From DASWZN01 sp036404435 (lineage in GTDB: Bacteria; Acidobacteriota; Terriglobia; Bryobacterales; Bryobacteraceae): a DNA stretch of 64,000 nt. Positions 51,157 to 59,061 of this stretch are shown here, one piece after another (positions within the stretch are counted from its first letter, which is position 1; every line of letters starts with the position of its first letter). The position numbers were made by a program, and so were the translations under genes. The notes beneath the pieces were generated by a model, which ran no database searches, had not been told where the DNA came from, and saw only the letters and a program-made list of their open reading frames with translations. The stretch covers positions 124,001-188,000 of the forward strand of contig DASWZN010000032.1 in NCBI GenBank assembly GCA_036404435.1. Direction: 5' to 3'.

Positions 51157-51697
51157 GGACCCCATACTTTCGCAGCAGGTCGTCCCAGTGTCCCTGCGTT
51201 TTGAGTAGCAACTCGCAGACCTCGCGGATCGCGCCCCGGCCGCCCGCGGCCCCGGTCACCCAGTTCGCCACCGCTTTCACCTCCGGCCGCGCGTTCGCCG
51301 GCGCGATGGCCAGCCCGACCCGGCGCATGATCACGACGTCGGTCAGATCGTCCCCGACGTATGCCGTCTGCGCTCCGCCGAAACCGGAGCGCGCGAAGAT
51401 CTCCTCCAGGATGGGGATCTTCTCGACGTGCCCCTGGTAAATGTACTTGCAGCCGCACTGGCGGCAGCGTTCTTCCGTCCCCGCCGAAACACGCCCGCTG
51501 ATCACGCCGGTTTCGATGCCCTTCCAGCTCAGCCACTGCAGCGCCATCCCGTCCTGCGTGTCGAAGCCCTTCATCTCGAGCAGGCCGCCGGACGGGGCCG
51601 GCACGTGGTACAACTTGCCGTCGGTCATGACTCCATCCACGTCCATCAGAAGCAGCTTGATGCCCGCGGCGATTTGGTCGATGTTCTGGTCGGACAT
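51149..51697 (-). CDS. kdsC: KdsC-like HAD phosphatase
   Basis: A 182-residue HAD subfamily III phosphatase, most like 3-deoxy-D-manno-octulosonate 8-phosphate phosphatase of lipopolysaccharide synthesis. Motifs: LLMDVDGVMTDG (nucleophile), FDTQDGMALQWL, VISGR, the Lys in GHVEKIPIL and YVGDDLTDVVIM. Length fits the tetrameric KdsC type. Related members act on N-acylneuraminate-9-phosphate or other sugar phosphates. No kdsA or kdsB is adjacent, so the Kdo assignment rests on similarity. Overlaps the ACT-domain gene downstream. Confidence 0.85.
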   Translation of the reverse strand: MSDQNIDQIAAGIKLLLMDVDGVMTDGKLYHVPAPSGGLLEMKGFDTQDGMALQWLSWKGIETGVISGRVSAGTEERCRQCGCKYIYQGHVEKIPILEEIFARSGFGGAQTAYVGDDLTDVVIMRRVGLAIAPANARPEVKAVANWVTGAAGGRGAIREVCELLLKTQGHWDDLLRKYGVHG

Positions 51698-51742
51698 GAA
51701 TCTTAAATTGTAGATGAGTCGGGCCCGGCCTGGTCGGCACGG

Positions 51743-51818
51743 CCTTCAGCCTTCAGCCATCGGCCCTCAGTGCCGGGTGCTTTCCTGACGGCCGATGGCT
51801 GAGGGCTGATGGCTCTTC
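51743..51818. repeat. GCCGATGGCTGA-family inverted repeat, copy 2
   Basis: CAGCCTTCAGCCATCGGCCCTCAG-type units on the left face ACGGCCGATGGCTGAGGGCTGATGGCT on the right (quoted in parts), separated by CCGGGTGC. It has the same vocabulary as copy 1 at 2208-2284, and is placed between the convergent-facing ends of gnd and the start of kdsC. Confidence 0.7.
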
Positions 51819-51820
51819 CG

Positions 51821-53236
51821 TCAGCCCGGCCATTCCGTGTGGAAGGTCTCTGTGCGAGGCCGGTCTACCCGCTGGTAGCGGTGCGCGCCGAAATAGTCGC
51901 GCAGGCCTTGCAGGAGATTCGCCGGAAGCCGCGGGCGGCGGTAGCTGTCCAGGTAGCCGAGCGACGCCGCCAGCGCCAGGCATGGAATGCCCGCCGCCGT
52001 TGCCTTCGAGACGATGGTCCGCAGGCTTCCTTCGAGACCGTTTGCGATCCCGCTGAACGGTTCGGCCACCATCAGGTTGACCAGATCCGGCTGCGCCGCC
52101 AGCGCGTTCTTGATGGCATCGAGCAGGCGGGCGCGGATGATGCAGCCGCCTTTCCAGATGCGCGCGATCTCGGGCAGGTGCAGGTGGTAGCCGTACTCCG
52201 TGGAAGCCTCGCCGAGAAGCGCGAAGCCCTGCGCGTAGCAGGTGACGATGGCCAGCCGCAGCGCCTGCCGCAGGGTCTCCAGGAACGCCGCGCTATCGCC
52301 GCGGAACTTCCGCCGCGCCGGACCGTGCAGAACTTTCGCGGCCGCCACGCGCTGCTCCTTCAGCGCCGAGAGAATTCGGGCTTCGAGCGCGGCGTCGATA
52401 GTGGGAATGGCCACGCCCAGGTCGAGGGCGTTCTGCGAGGTCCATTTGCCGGTGCCCTTCTGCCCGGCCCGGTCCATGATGAGTTCGACCACCGGCTTGC
52501 CGGTCTCGCGGTCCGCGGTCCCGAGCACCGCCGCAGCGATCTCGATGAGGTACGAGTTCAACTCGCCCTGGTTCCACTCGGCGAAGACCTTCGCCATCTC
52601 GGGCGCCCTCATCCCGAGGCCGTACTGCATGATATCGTAGGCCTCGCAAATGAGCTGCATGATGCCGTACTCGATGCCGTTATGGACCATCTTCACGTAG
52701 TGGCCCGCGCCGCCTTGGCCGATGTAGGCGCAGCAAGGGCCGTCATCGGTCTGGGCGGCGATGGCGGTGAGGATCGGCTCGACCTGGCGATACGCGTCCT
52801 CCGGCCCTCCGGGCATGAGCGCCGGCCCGTGCAGCGCGCCCGACTCGCCGCCGCTGACCCCCATGCCGATGAACCGAATCCCCGTGGGTTCCAGTTCCTT
52901 GCCGCGGCGGTCCGTGTCGGGGAAGAAGGAATTGCCGCCGTCGATGAGAATATCGCCGGGCGCGAGACGCGGCTTCAGATCGTGGATCACCGCGTCGACC
53001 GGCTTGCCGGCCGGCACCATCACGAGAATACGCCGCGGCTTTTCGAGGGCCACCGCCAGCTCTTCGAGCGATCCGACTGCGGCCATCTTCTTGCCCGCCC
53101 ACTTCCCGGCCGCGGACCTTCTCTTCTGCTCGTCGAGGTCGTAACCGGCCGTGGGGAATCCGCGGCTCTCCACGTTGAGCGCCAGATTCTCGCCCATCAC
53201 TCCCAGGCCGACGATGCCGAACTGATACGTGCTCAT
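51821..53236 (-). CDS. gnd: 6-phosphogluconate dehydrogenase, decarboxylating
   Basis: Oxidative pentose phosphate enzyme yielding ribulose 5-phosphate, CO2 and NAD(P)H. The 471-residue homodimeric type has GIVGLGVMGENLALNVESRG at the N-terminus, the active-site Lys/Asn segment GAGHYVKMVHNGIEYGIMQL and the signature GQKGTGKWTSQNALDLGV. The ATG at 53236 begins MSTYQFG; the frame is open upstream through a palindromic repeat and is not used. It is flanked by repeat elements at both ends and appears to be a single-gene unit. Confidence 0.95.
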   Translation of the reverse strand: MSTYQFGIVGLGVMGENLALNVESRGFPTAGYDLDEQKRRSAAGKWAGKKMAAVGSLEELAVALEKPRRILVMVPAGKPVDAVIHDLKPRLAPGDILIDGGNSFFPDTDRRGKELEPTGIRFIGMGVSGGESGALHGPALMPGGPEDAYRQVEPILTAIAAQTDDGPCCAYIGQGGAGHYVKMVHNGIEYGIMQLICEAYDIMQYGLGMRAPEMAKVFAEWNQGELNSYLIEIAAAVLGTADRETGKPVVELIMDRAGQKGTGKWTSQNALDLGVAIPTIDAALEARILSALKEQRVAAAKVLHGPARRKFRGDSAAFLETLRQALRLAIVTCYAQGFALLGEASTEYGYHLHLPEIARIWKGGCIIRARLLDAIKNALAAQPDLVNLMVAEPFSGIANGLEGSLRTIVSKATAAGIPCLALAASLGYLDSYRRPRLPANLLQGLRDYFGAHRYQRVDRPRTETFHTEWPG

Positions 53237-53259
53237 GTGTGGTCTCCGTGCCCGCCGCT

Positions 53260-53310
53260 GTGGGGCAGGCGTTTCCGCCTGCCCAGGGCAGGCCAAATGG
53301 CCTGCCCCAC
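53260..53310. repeat. Two-hairpin palindromic element, GTGGGGCAG family
   Basis: The outer arms GTGGGGCAGG and CCTGCCCCAC enclose two hairpins, GGGCAGGCGTTTCCGCCTGCCC in two arms of 8-9 bp and GGCAGGCCAAATGGCCTGCC. It shares its outer arms and plan with the four-hairpin element at 5209-5300, and lies between gnd and the nmrA-like gene. Confidence 0.8.
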
Positions 53311-53338
53311 GAGGGGCGTCTTCAACGAGGCGGCCCCT

Positions 53339-54265
53339 TCAGGCCGCTCCGGCGCCCGAGTTCGCCGAAAGGACGCCGCGAAACCGCTCCCGGTTCTCCA
53401 CCAGCCAGGTTTCGAAGCTTCTCATGCCAGGGTACAGCATTCGGCTCTCTTCGATCTCCGCCCGGCGGCTTGGAACGAACCGCCGGAAGAACTCGAACAT
53501 GTTGGCAAGGTCTTCGGCGCCAGGAAATCCCAGCGCGGCAAAGGCCTCGCGCGGCACATGCTGGTATGCGATGCGCTGGCCGGTCACGCGGCTCATCGTG
53601 GCGGCGTACGCCTGGCACGGCTCCTCGTCGCCGGCGACGCCCACCACGCGGCCCATGGTTTCCGCGCCCCGGTCGAAGAGCGCGGCGACCACGCCCCCGG
53701 TATCTTCCACCGCGACGGCCGCCAGCGGCGCGTCTCCCTGCGGGAACGCGAAGACGAACGATCCGTCCTCGAGCCGGCGCGGCGGGAAGTAGGTCAGGAA
53801 ATTCTCGTAGTAGAACGCCACGTGGACATAGGTGGCGGGCAGGCCGAGCCCGCGCGAGTACTCCTCGATCCTGGCTTTGATCTCCACGTGCGGGACATCG
53901 AGCTGGCCGTGCGTCAGCTTGGTCACACTCGGCAGCGAGCTGAAGATGAAGTGCTCGATGCCGGATGCGGCGACGGCATCCACCAGGTTCTTGCCTTGCG
54001 GATACTCCCGCTCGAAGGCCTCCCAGTAATTGGTGACTCCGAAGACGCCGTAACATCCCTGCATCGCGGCCTTCAGGCTGGGCACGTCTTCGAAATCGCC
54101 CTGGACGACTTCGGCGCCGGCCCGCCGCAGAGCCGCGGCCCGATCCGATTGCGGTTTACGGGTGAGGCACCGAACCGCGTACCGCCCGCTCGAAAGAAGG
54201 TGAGTAGCGACGCCGCCGCCCTGCGAGCCGGTCGCCCCCGTGACTAGAATGGTTTTCCCAGACAT
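53339..54265 (-). CDS. NmrA-like NAD(P)-binding protein
   Basis: A 308-residue atypical short-chain dehydrogenase with the glycine-rich nucleotide loop VTGATGSQGGGVATHLL at the N-terminus, GDFEDVPSLKAAMQGCYGVF, SSLPSVTKLTHGQLDVPH and VPREAFAALGFPGAEDLANM. NmrA-like proteins lack the catalytic Tyr-Lys pair and often act as redox or NAD(P) sensors rather than enzymes; some reduce quinones or isoflavonoids. The ATG at 54265 is chosen over a TTG at 54268. It is an isolated gene on the minus strand, with its start 118 bp from a divergent small membrane-protein gene. Confidence 0.85.
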   Translation of the reverse strand: MSGKTILVTGATGSQGGGVATHLLSSGRYAVRCLTRKPQSDRAAALRRAGAEVVQGDFEDVPSLKAAMQGCYGVFGVTNYWEAFEREYPQGKNLVDAVAASGIEHFIFSSLPSVTKLTHGQLDVPHVEIKARIEEYSRGLGLPATYVHVAFYYENFLTYFPPRRLEDGSFVFAFPQGDAPLAAVAVEDTGGVVAALFDRGAETMGRVVGVAGDEEPCQAYAATMSRVTGQRIAYQHVPREAFAALGFPGAEDLANMFEFFRRFVPSRRAEIEESRMLYPGMRSFETWLVENRERFRGVLSANSGAGAA

Positions 54266-54383
54266 CAATGAGCCCCCTGCTTGGGATTATACGTTGAGCG
54301 CGAGCGGCGCGGGCGGACCAACGAGGTTTTCGATAGAATCAGGCGGTGGACGCCTGAAAGCGGCGGTGGCACAGGAGCGAAAC

Positions 54384-54545
54384 ATGCCGCATATTAGCCT
54401 CTTGCTCGTCTTGCTATTGTGGTCTGCGATCAGTTGGGTCATTTGGAAGTTCTACCGCGCTGTCTCAATGATCCGCGCTGATCTTGCCGAGATCAAGGTC
54501 ATCCTCAAGGATCGCAACAATCCACCTACCGCACCCTCACCGTGA
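54384..54545 (+). CDS. Small single-pass membrane protein
   Basis: A 53-residue ORF, MPHISLLLVLLLWSAISWVI then a polar helical tail (RADLAEIKVILKDRNNP). AGGAG lies 6 bp before the ATG. One membrane helix at about 4-24 and a charged cytoplasmic tail suggest an accessory or assembly factor. The frame is open 48 codons upstream without coding character. It is convergent with the 54526 gene with a 20-bp overlap. No family is recognised. Confidence 0.6.
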   Translation: MPHISLLLVLLLWSAISWVIWKFYRAVSMIRADLAEIKVILKDRNNPPTAPSP

Positions 54546-54930
54546 TCGACGCCGTCGCCTCGCCCCCTTGCTCGCCTTCGGCCACGAGCTTCAGAGTCGT
54601 GGTGCGATGGGGAGCGAACGGGAAGCATTTGACCGGCAACGGGAGCAGTTGCTGCTCGATGAGCGGCTCGATCCGTACCGAGCGTGCGTTCTCCACGCCG
54701 TAGCAGACCAGGATGCTCTCGCCCCGGGCCGCCTCCTGCTTGGAGGCGTAGAACTGCGTGATCTTCAACTCCGTGCCGGACGGCACGAGCTTCCTGTACC
54801 GGGCGGCCTCGCTCTCCTCTGCCGCGCGTTCGAATTCCCGATTAGCGTTATGCCGCGTCAGCCCGACCCAGGCCAGGTACGCGAGCGCAATCAGCAGGCC
54901 GACCCCGCTGTAGCGCAGCACGGTTTTCAC
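54526..54930 (-). CDS. Membrane-anchored protein of unknown function downstream of ctaA
   Basis: A 134-residue protein with an N-terminal membrane anchor (about 6-24, YSGVGLLIALAYLAWVGL), a charged linker (NREFERAAEESEAARYR) and a C-terminal Ig-like beta domain (TELKITQFYASKQEAARGES; TTTLKLVAEGEQGGEATASI). The GTG start overlaps the ctaA stop as GTGA, so it is co-translated with heme A synthase. A larger open frame upstream of the GTG is a shadow of ctaA. Function unknown; an envelope role linked to oxidase biogenesis is only suggested by the coupling. Confidence 0.65.
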   Translation of the reverse strand: MKTVLRYSGVGLLIALAYLAWVGLTRHNANREFERAAEESEAARYRKLVPSGTELKITQFYASKQEAARGESILVCYGVENARSVRIEPLIEQQLLPLPVKCFPFAPHRTTTLKLVAEGEQGGEATASITVRVR

Positions 54931-55877
54931 GGGCGCTCCTCTGCGGCCGCCGCATTCACCGCCAGGAGGACCAGCGCCATCCAGAGCAGGTTCGCCAGCA
55001 GCAGGTGGACGATTTGCATCCAGACCAGTGCCAGTAGTGCGGTATTCACCGCTCCGGCCGCGAGCTGCGCCAGCGCCAGCCCGGCCACCGCCGCCGCCAT
55101 TCGCTTGACGGCTGCCGAGGGCCGGGCACGCACCGCCGAAGACGCCGCGTAGAGTAGGAAGAAGCCCACCAGCACGGCCAGCAGCGGGTGCACGATCCGC
55201 AGCCGCAACAGCAAATGCGCCGCAGGGGAGAAATCCTGCGCCAGTCCCGCGCCGAGCGACGGGGCGGGGAACAGCGTGTCGCCGAGCGCCACTACCGCGC
55301 CCGTCATGCTGACCGCGATCACCAGGGGCAGTGCGGCCTGGAGCACTCCCGGCGCGTTCGCGCGAACCAGAGCTTGGCCGCGCGTTGCCCTCCACGCCGT
55401 CATCGCCAGCGCCGCCAGCAGGATTTGCGTGTTGGCCAAATGTACCGCCAGGTAGAACACACGGCCGATGGAGGCATTGTGCGCCACGTAGTCGAACAGC
55501 ACCAGGCCCGCCCCGAGCAGCGCTTCGATTGCGAGGAGCACGGCCGAGAGGCCCGCCCACCAGCGCGCGCGGTGGCCGCGCGGAAACACGCTCCGGCTCC
55601 ACAACCACAGCCCGCACACCGCGAAGATCGCGAGGCCGCTCATCAGACGGTGCGTGTATTCGATGACGGTCGCCGTCGTTTGCAGGTTAGGGACCACCTC
55701 GCCGTTGCAGAGCGGCCAATGCCCGCCGCATCCCGCGCCCGAACCCGTCGCCCTCACCAGCGCTCCCCACAGCACCACCAGCACGTTGTAGGCGAGCACG
55801 CCCCACGCCGCCCGGCCGAAGCGAGCGACACCGCCCTGCGCGCGCGCGATCGTGGCTTCTTGTTCCGTGATATTCAT
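54927..55877 (-). CDS. ctaA: Heme A synthase (COX15/CtaA family)
   Basis: An inner-membrane monooxygenase converting heme O to heme A for aa3-type oxidases. The 316-residue protein has about eight helices and the conserved His positions in VIEYTHRLMSG, YLAVHLANTQ, RIVHPLLAV and WMQIVHLLLAN, plus a Cys pair region CGGHWPLCNG after helix 1. The ATG at 55877 gives MNITEQEATI; the longer frame is a shadow. No ctaB or oxidase subunit genes are in the window. Confidence 0.9.
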   Translation of the reverse strand: MNITEQEATIARAQGGVARFGRAAWGVLAYNVLVVLWGALVRATGSGAGCGGHWPLCNGEVVPNLQTTATVIEYTHRLMSGLAIFAVCGLWLWSRSVFPRGHRARWWAGLSAVLLAIEALLGAGLVLFDYVAHNASIGRVFYLAVHLANTQILLAALAMTAWRATRGQALVRANAPGVLQAALPLVIAVSMTGAVVALGDTLFPAPSLGAGLAQDFSPAAHLLLRLRIVHPLLAVLVGFFLLYAASSAVRARPSAAVKRMAAAVAGLALAQLAAGAVNTALLALVWMQIVHLLLANLLWMALVLLAVNAAAAEERP

Positions 55878-55916
55878 TCTAGTCAGTCTTTCGTGGCGCG
55901 CGCACTCATGCGTGCC

Positions 55917-55964
55917 GCGTCGAGACTCATCTCGACGCCAAGGTGTCGGCACGACTGCCGACAC
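55917..55964. repeat. Two short hairpins between ctaA and the upstream gene
   Basis: GCGTCGAGACTCATCTCGACGC (as arms of 9 bp, 55917-55938) is followed by GTGTCGGC / GCCGACAC arms (55943-55964). It resembles the other intergenic hairpins in plan, but its sequence is its own. The second hairpin directly precedes the stop codon of the next gene and could serve as its 3' end structure. Confidence 0.6.
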
Positions 55965-55965
55965 A

Positions 55966-56880
55966 CTACCCGCCCGCTTTGAGCGCTTTGTCCACGCCGG
56001 CGTTGTGCCGGGCCACTTCCGCGACCGCGCTCCAGTCCAGTTCGCCGTGCCCGTGCGCCAGCGCCTGCAGGTAGTGGTCGCGCAGAACGCTCGCGAACGG
56101 CAGCGGCGCCTGCACCGCGTCGCCCGCCTCCAGCGCCAGTTCGGCGTCCTTGAGGCCAAGCTTGAGCGAAAAGCCCGCGGGCTCGTACTGCCGGTCCGCG
56201 ATCATCCGCCCGTAATTCGCATAGACCGGCGACCGGAAAGCGCCGTTGTTGGCGACGTCGAGGAAGCTGTGCGGGTCGATGCCCGACTTCTCGAGCATCG
56301 CGTAGACCTCGCCGAAGGCTTCCAGCACCGTCGCCAGCATGAAGTTCACGCCGATCTTGGTCAGGTTCGCTTGCCACGGTTCCTCGCCCGCGATGGTGAT
56401 GCCCCTGCCCAGCGCCTCCATCAGCGGGCGGCAGCGCTCGATGTCCTTCGGCGCACCCGCCGCGATCACCCACAGCGCCTTGTCGCGCGCCGCTTCGGCC
56501 CGGCCGATCACCGGGGTGGCCACATAGCCCTGGCGCCGGGCGCGGTGCTCGCGCTCCAGTTCCTTCGAGCATTCGATGCCGATCGTGCTCGCCGACATGT
56601 GGACGGCCTCCGGCGCGAGCGCATCGATGGCGGAGGTTTCGTCGGGTCCGGCGCCCAGCAGAACGCTGCGCACCGCGCGATCGTCGGCGAGCATCGTGAT
56701 CAGCACCTCGGCCTCCGCGGCGGCGTCCGCCGGTGTGTCCGCGATGCGGGCGCCCTCGCCTCCCAGCGCCTCGGCCCGCTGCCGCGTGCGGTTGTAGATC
56801 GTCAGCCGATGGCCAGCGCGCATCAGATTGCGCGCCATCGGCTCGCCCATGTTTCCCAGACCGATGAAACCGACTTGCAT
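55966..56880 (-). CDS. 3-hydroxyisobutyrate dehydrogenase-like NAD(P) oxidoreductase
   Basis: A beta-hydroxyacid dehydrogenase of 304 residues. The N-terminal dinucleotide fold VGFIGLGNMGEPMARNLMRAGH is diagnostic. The substrate-binding region reads MSASTIGIE in place of the usual STVSP, and the catalytic-Lys region reads NLTKIGVNFML. The ATG at 56880 has AAGGAGGC upstream; the ORF extends to 56910 without support. Substrates in this family include 3-hydroxyisobutyrate, tartronate semialdehyde, succinic semialdehyde and others, so only the class is assigned. It lies upstream of ctaA on the same strand, with a hairpin region in between. Confidence 0.85.
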   Translation of the reverse strand: MQVGFIGLGNMGEPMARNLMRAGHRLTIYNRTRQRAEALGGEGARIADTPADAAAEAEVLITMLADDRAVRSVLLGAGPDETSAIDALAPEAVHMSASTIGIECSKELEREHRARRQGYVATPVIGRAEAARDKALWVIAAGAPKDIERCRPLMEALGRGITIAGEEPWQANLTKIGVNFMLATVLEAFGEVYAMLEKSGIDPHSFLDVANNGAFRSPVYANYGRMIADRQYEPAGFSLKLGLKDAELALEAGDAVQAPLPFASVLRDHYLQALAHGHGELDWSAVAEVARHNAGVDKALKAGG

Positions 56881-56917
56881 TCCCGTGCCTCCTTGTCCCC
56901 GTTGTAGCACGGGCGGC

Positions 56918-56923
56918 TACACT
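56918..56923 (+). promoter_or_regulatory. Putative -10 of uvrB with leaderless spacing
   Basis: TACACT ends 6 bp before the uvrB ATG, so a transcript starting at the normal distance would begin at the start codon. No ribosome-binding site is visible. TTGTCC at 56893 is a weak -35 candidate (19-bp spacer). Confidence 0.4.
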
Positions 56924-56929
56924 GTAGTC

Positions 56930-58924
56930 ATGGGCTTCCACCTCGTGGTAGATTACCAGCCCCGCGGGGACCAGGGGCAGGCCATCGAACAGCTCAACCG
57001 GGGTGTTCTCGATGGCGAGCGGGACCAGGTCCTGCTGGGCGTGACCGGGTCGGGCAAGACGTTCACTATCGCCAAGGTGATCGAGCACACCGCGAGGCCC
57101 ACCCTCGTGCTGGCGCACAACAAGACGCTGGCAGCGCAGCTCTACCAGGAGTTCAAGTCGTACTTCCCGGCCAACGCGGTCGAGTATTTCGTCAGTTACT
57201 ACGACTATTACCAGCCCGAAGCCTACATCCCGTCGGGCGACGTGTATATCGAAAAGGAAGCCACCATCAACGACGAGCTCGACAAGCTGCGCCTCTCCGC
57301 CACGCGGTCGTTGTTCGAGCGGCGCGATTGCATCATTGTGGCCAGCGTGAGCTGCATCTACGGCCTGGGCTCGCCGGAGGCCTACTACGGCATGCTGCTC
57401 ATGCTCGAAAAGGGGCAGAAGATCCGGCGCGAAGACATCGTGCGGCGGCTGGTGGAGATCCTTTACGAGCGCAACGACGCCGACTTCCGCCGCGGAACGT
57501 TCCGCGTGCGCGGAGACGTCATCGAGCTCTATCCCACCTACGACGACAACGCCTACCGCATCGAGCTGTGGGGCGACCAGATCGAAAGCCTTTCGCAGAT
57601 CGAGCCCCTGGCCGGCCAGGTCCGCCAGACCTACCTGCGCCTGCCCATCTACCCCAAAACGCACTACGTCATGAGCGCGGAGACCCGCGACAACGCCCTT
57701 CGCTCGATCGAGGAAGAGCTCAACTGGTGGCACGCGGAGCTCGAGAAATCGGGCAAGGCGGTGGAGGCCCAGCGGCTGTGGCAGCGCACCATGTTCGACC
57801 TGGAAATGATCCGCCAGATCGGCTACTGCCACGGCATCGAGAACTACTCGCGCCACTTCTCGGGACGCCTGCCGGGCGAAGCCCCGCCGACGCTGCTCGA
57901 CTATCTGCCGCACGACTCGCTCATCGTCATCGACGAGAGCCACCAGACCGTCCCGCAGCTCCACGGCATGTACCACGGCGACCGCTCGCGCAAGGAGACG
58001 CTAGTCTCTTACGGCTTCCGCCTGCCCAGCGCGCTCGATAACCGCCCGCTCACCTTCGAGGAATTCGAGAACCGCGTCAACCAGGTGATCTACGTCTCGG
58101 CCACGCCCGGACCGTACGAACTTACTAAGTCGGCGGGTGTCGTGGTGGAGCAGGTGATCCGGCCCACCGGCCTCGTCGATCCCGCGGTCGAGGTGCGTCC
58201 CATCCGCGGCCAGGTGGACGACTTGCTGCACGAAATCCGGCGGCGCGTGGAAGCTGGCGAGCGCGTGCTGGTGACCACGCTGACCAAGCGCATGGCCGAG
58301 GACCTCGCGGAGTATTACTCCGAGGCTGGCGTCAAGTGCCAGTACCTGCATTCCGAGGTGAATACGCTCGACCGCATCAAAATCCTGCGGAACCTGCGGC
58401 GCGGCGATATCGACGTGCTCATCGGCGTGAACCTGTTGCGCGAAGGCCTGGACTTGCCCGAGGTGTCGCTGGTGGCGATCCTCGATGCCGACAAGGAGGG
58501 CTTCCTGCGGTCGGGCGGCTCGCTCATCCAGACCATCGGCCGCGCCGCGCGCAACGTGAACGGCAAGGCCGTCCTGTATGCCGACGTGATGACCGACTCG
58601 ATGCGCACCGCTATCGGGGAAACGGACCGCCGGCGCGCGATTCAGGTGCAGTACAACGAGGACAACGGCATCACGCCGCAGACCATCATCAAGCCCATCG
58701 ATATGAGCCTGGTGGCGATCTCGGAAGCCGACTACGTCACCGTGTCGCTCGAGGCCGAGGAACCTGCCGCGGATCTCTCGCCCGAACAACTGGAGCGTTA
58801 CCTCACGGAGCTCGAGGAGAAGATGCGTGAGGCGGCCAAGCGGTTCGAGTTCGAAAAGGCGGCCGAGTTGCGCGACCGGATCAAGGCGCTCAAGCTATCG
58901 CCCGCCAAGGCCGGCGCCCCGTAG
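56930..58924 (+). CDS. uvrB: Excinuclease ABC subunit B
   Basis: DNA-damage recognition helicase-like subunit of nucleotide excision repair. The 664-residue protein has the full set: Walker A LLGVTGSGKT, the beta-hairpin region VSYYDYYQPEAYIPSGDVYIEK (quoted in part), Walker B DSLIVIDESH, motif V/VI VNLLREGLDLPEVSLVAILD and GRAARNVNG, and the C-terminal UVR domain (TELEEKMREAAKRFEFEKAA). The ATG at 56930 begins MGFHLVVDYQPRGDQ, as in other UvrB proteins; an upstream ATG at 56828 lies in the divergent gene and is rejected. Confidence 0.96.
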   Translation: MGFHLVVDYQPRGDQGQAIEQLNRGVLDGERDQVLLGVTGSGKTFTIAKVIEHTARPTLVLAHNKTLAAQLYQEFKSYFPANAVEYFVSYYDYYQPEAYIPSGDVYIEKEATINDELDKLRLSATRSLFERRDCIIVASVSCIYGLGSPEAYYGMLLMLEKGQKIRREDIVRRLVEILYERNDADFRRGTFRVRGDVIELYPTYDDNAYRIELWGDQIESLSQIEPLAGQVRQTYLRLPIYPKTHYVMSAETRDNALRSIEEELNWWHAELEKSGKAVEAQRLWQRTMFDLEMIRQIGYCHGIENYSRHFSGRLPGEAPPTLLDYLPHDSLIVIDESHQTVPQLHGMYHGDRSRKETLVSYGFRLPSALDNRPLTFEEFENRVNQVIYVSATPGPYELTKSAGVVVEQVIRPTGLVDPAVEVRPIRGQVDDLLHEIRRRVEAGERVLVTTLTKRMAEDLAEYYSEAGVKCQYLHSEVNTLDRIKILRNLRRGDIDVLIGVNLLREGLDLPEVSLVAILDADKEGFLRSGGSLIQTIGRAARNVNGKAVLYADVMTDSMRTAIGETDRRRAIQVQYNEDNGITPQTIIKPIDMSLVAISEADYVTVSLEAEEPAADLSPEQLERYLTELEEKMREAAKRFEFEKAAELRDRIKALKLSPAKAGAP

Positions 58925-58993
58925 TGGGATAAGCTTCTGCTTGTCCTCCGAGTCCCCGTTCGTGCCGACGCCTTAGCGTCTAGACGAGTCCCG

Positions 58994-59020
58994 ACGCGGC
59001 ACGCGGAGAGCGTGCGCCAC
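58994..59020. repeat. GTGGCGCACGCT-family palindrome, copy 3
   Basis: ACGCGGCACGCG and AGCGTGCGCCAC form a hairpin with a GAG loop, with the same right arm as the copies at 25048 and 42173. A second small palindrome, GCCTTAGCGTCTAGACG-type, lies just upstream at about 58969-58987. Position: between convergent uvrB and the Fe-alcohol dehydrogenase gene. Confidence 0.65.
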
Positions 59021-59061
59021 AGAGCGCGCCAGCACCGAACCGCGGCCGTCAGGGAGCGGTC

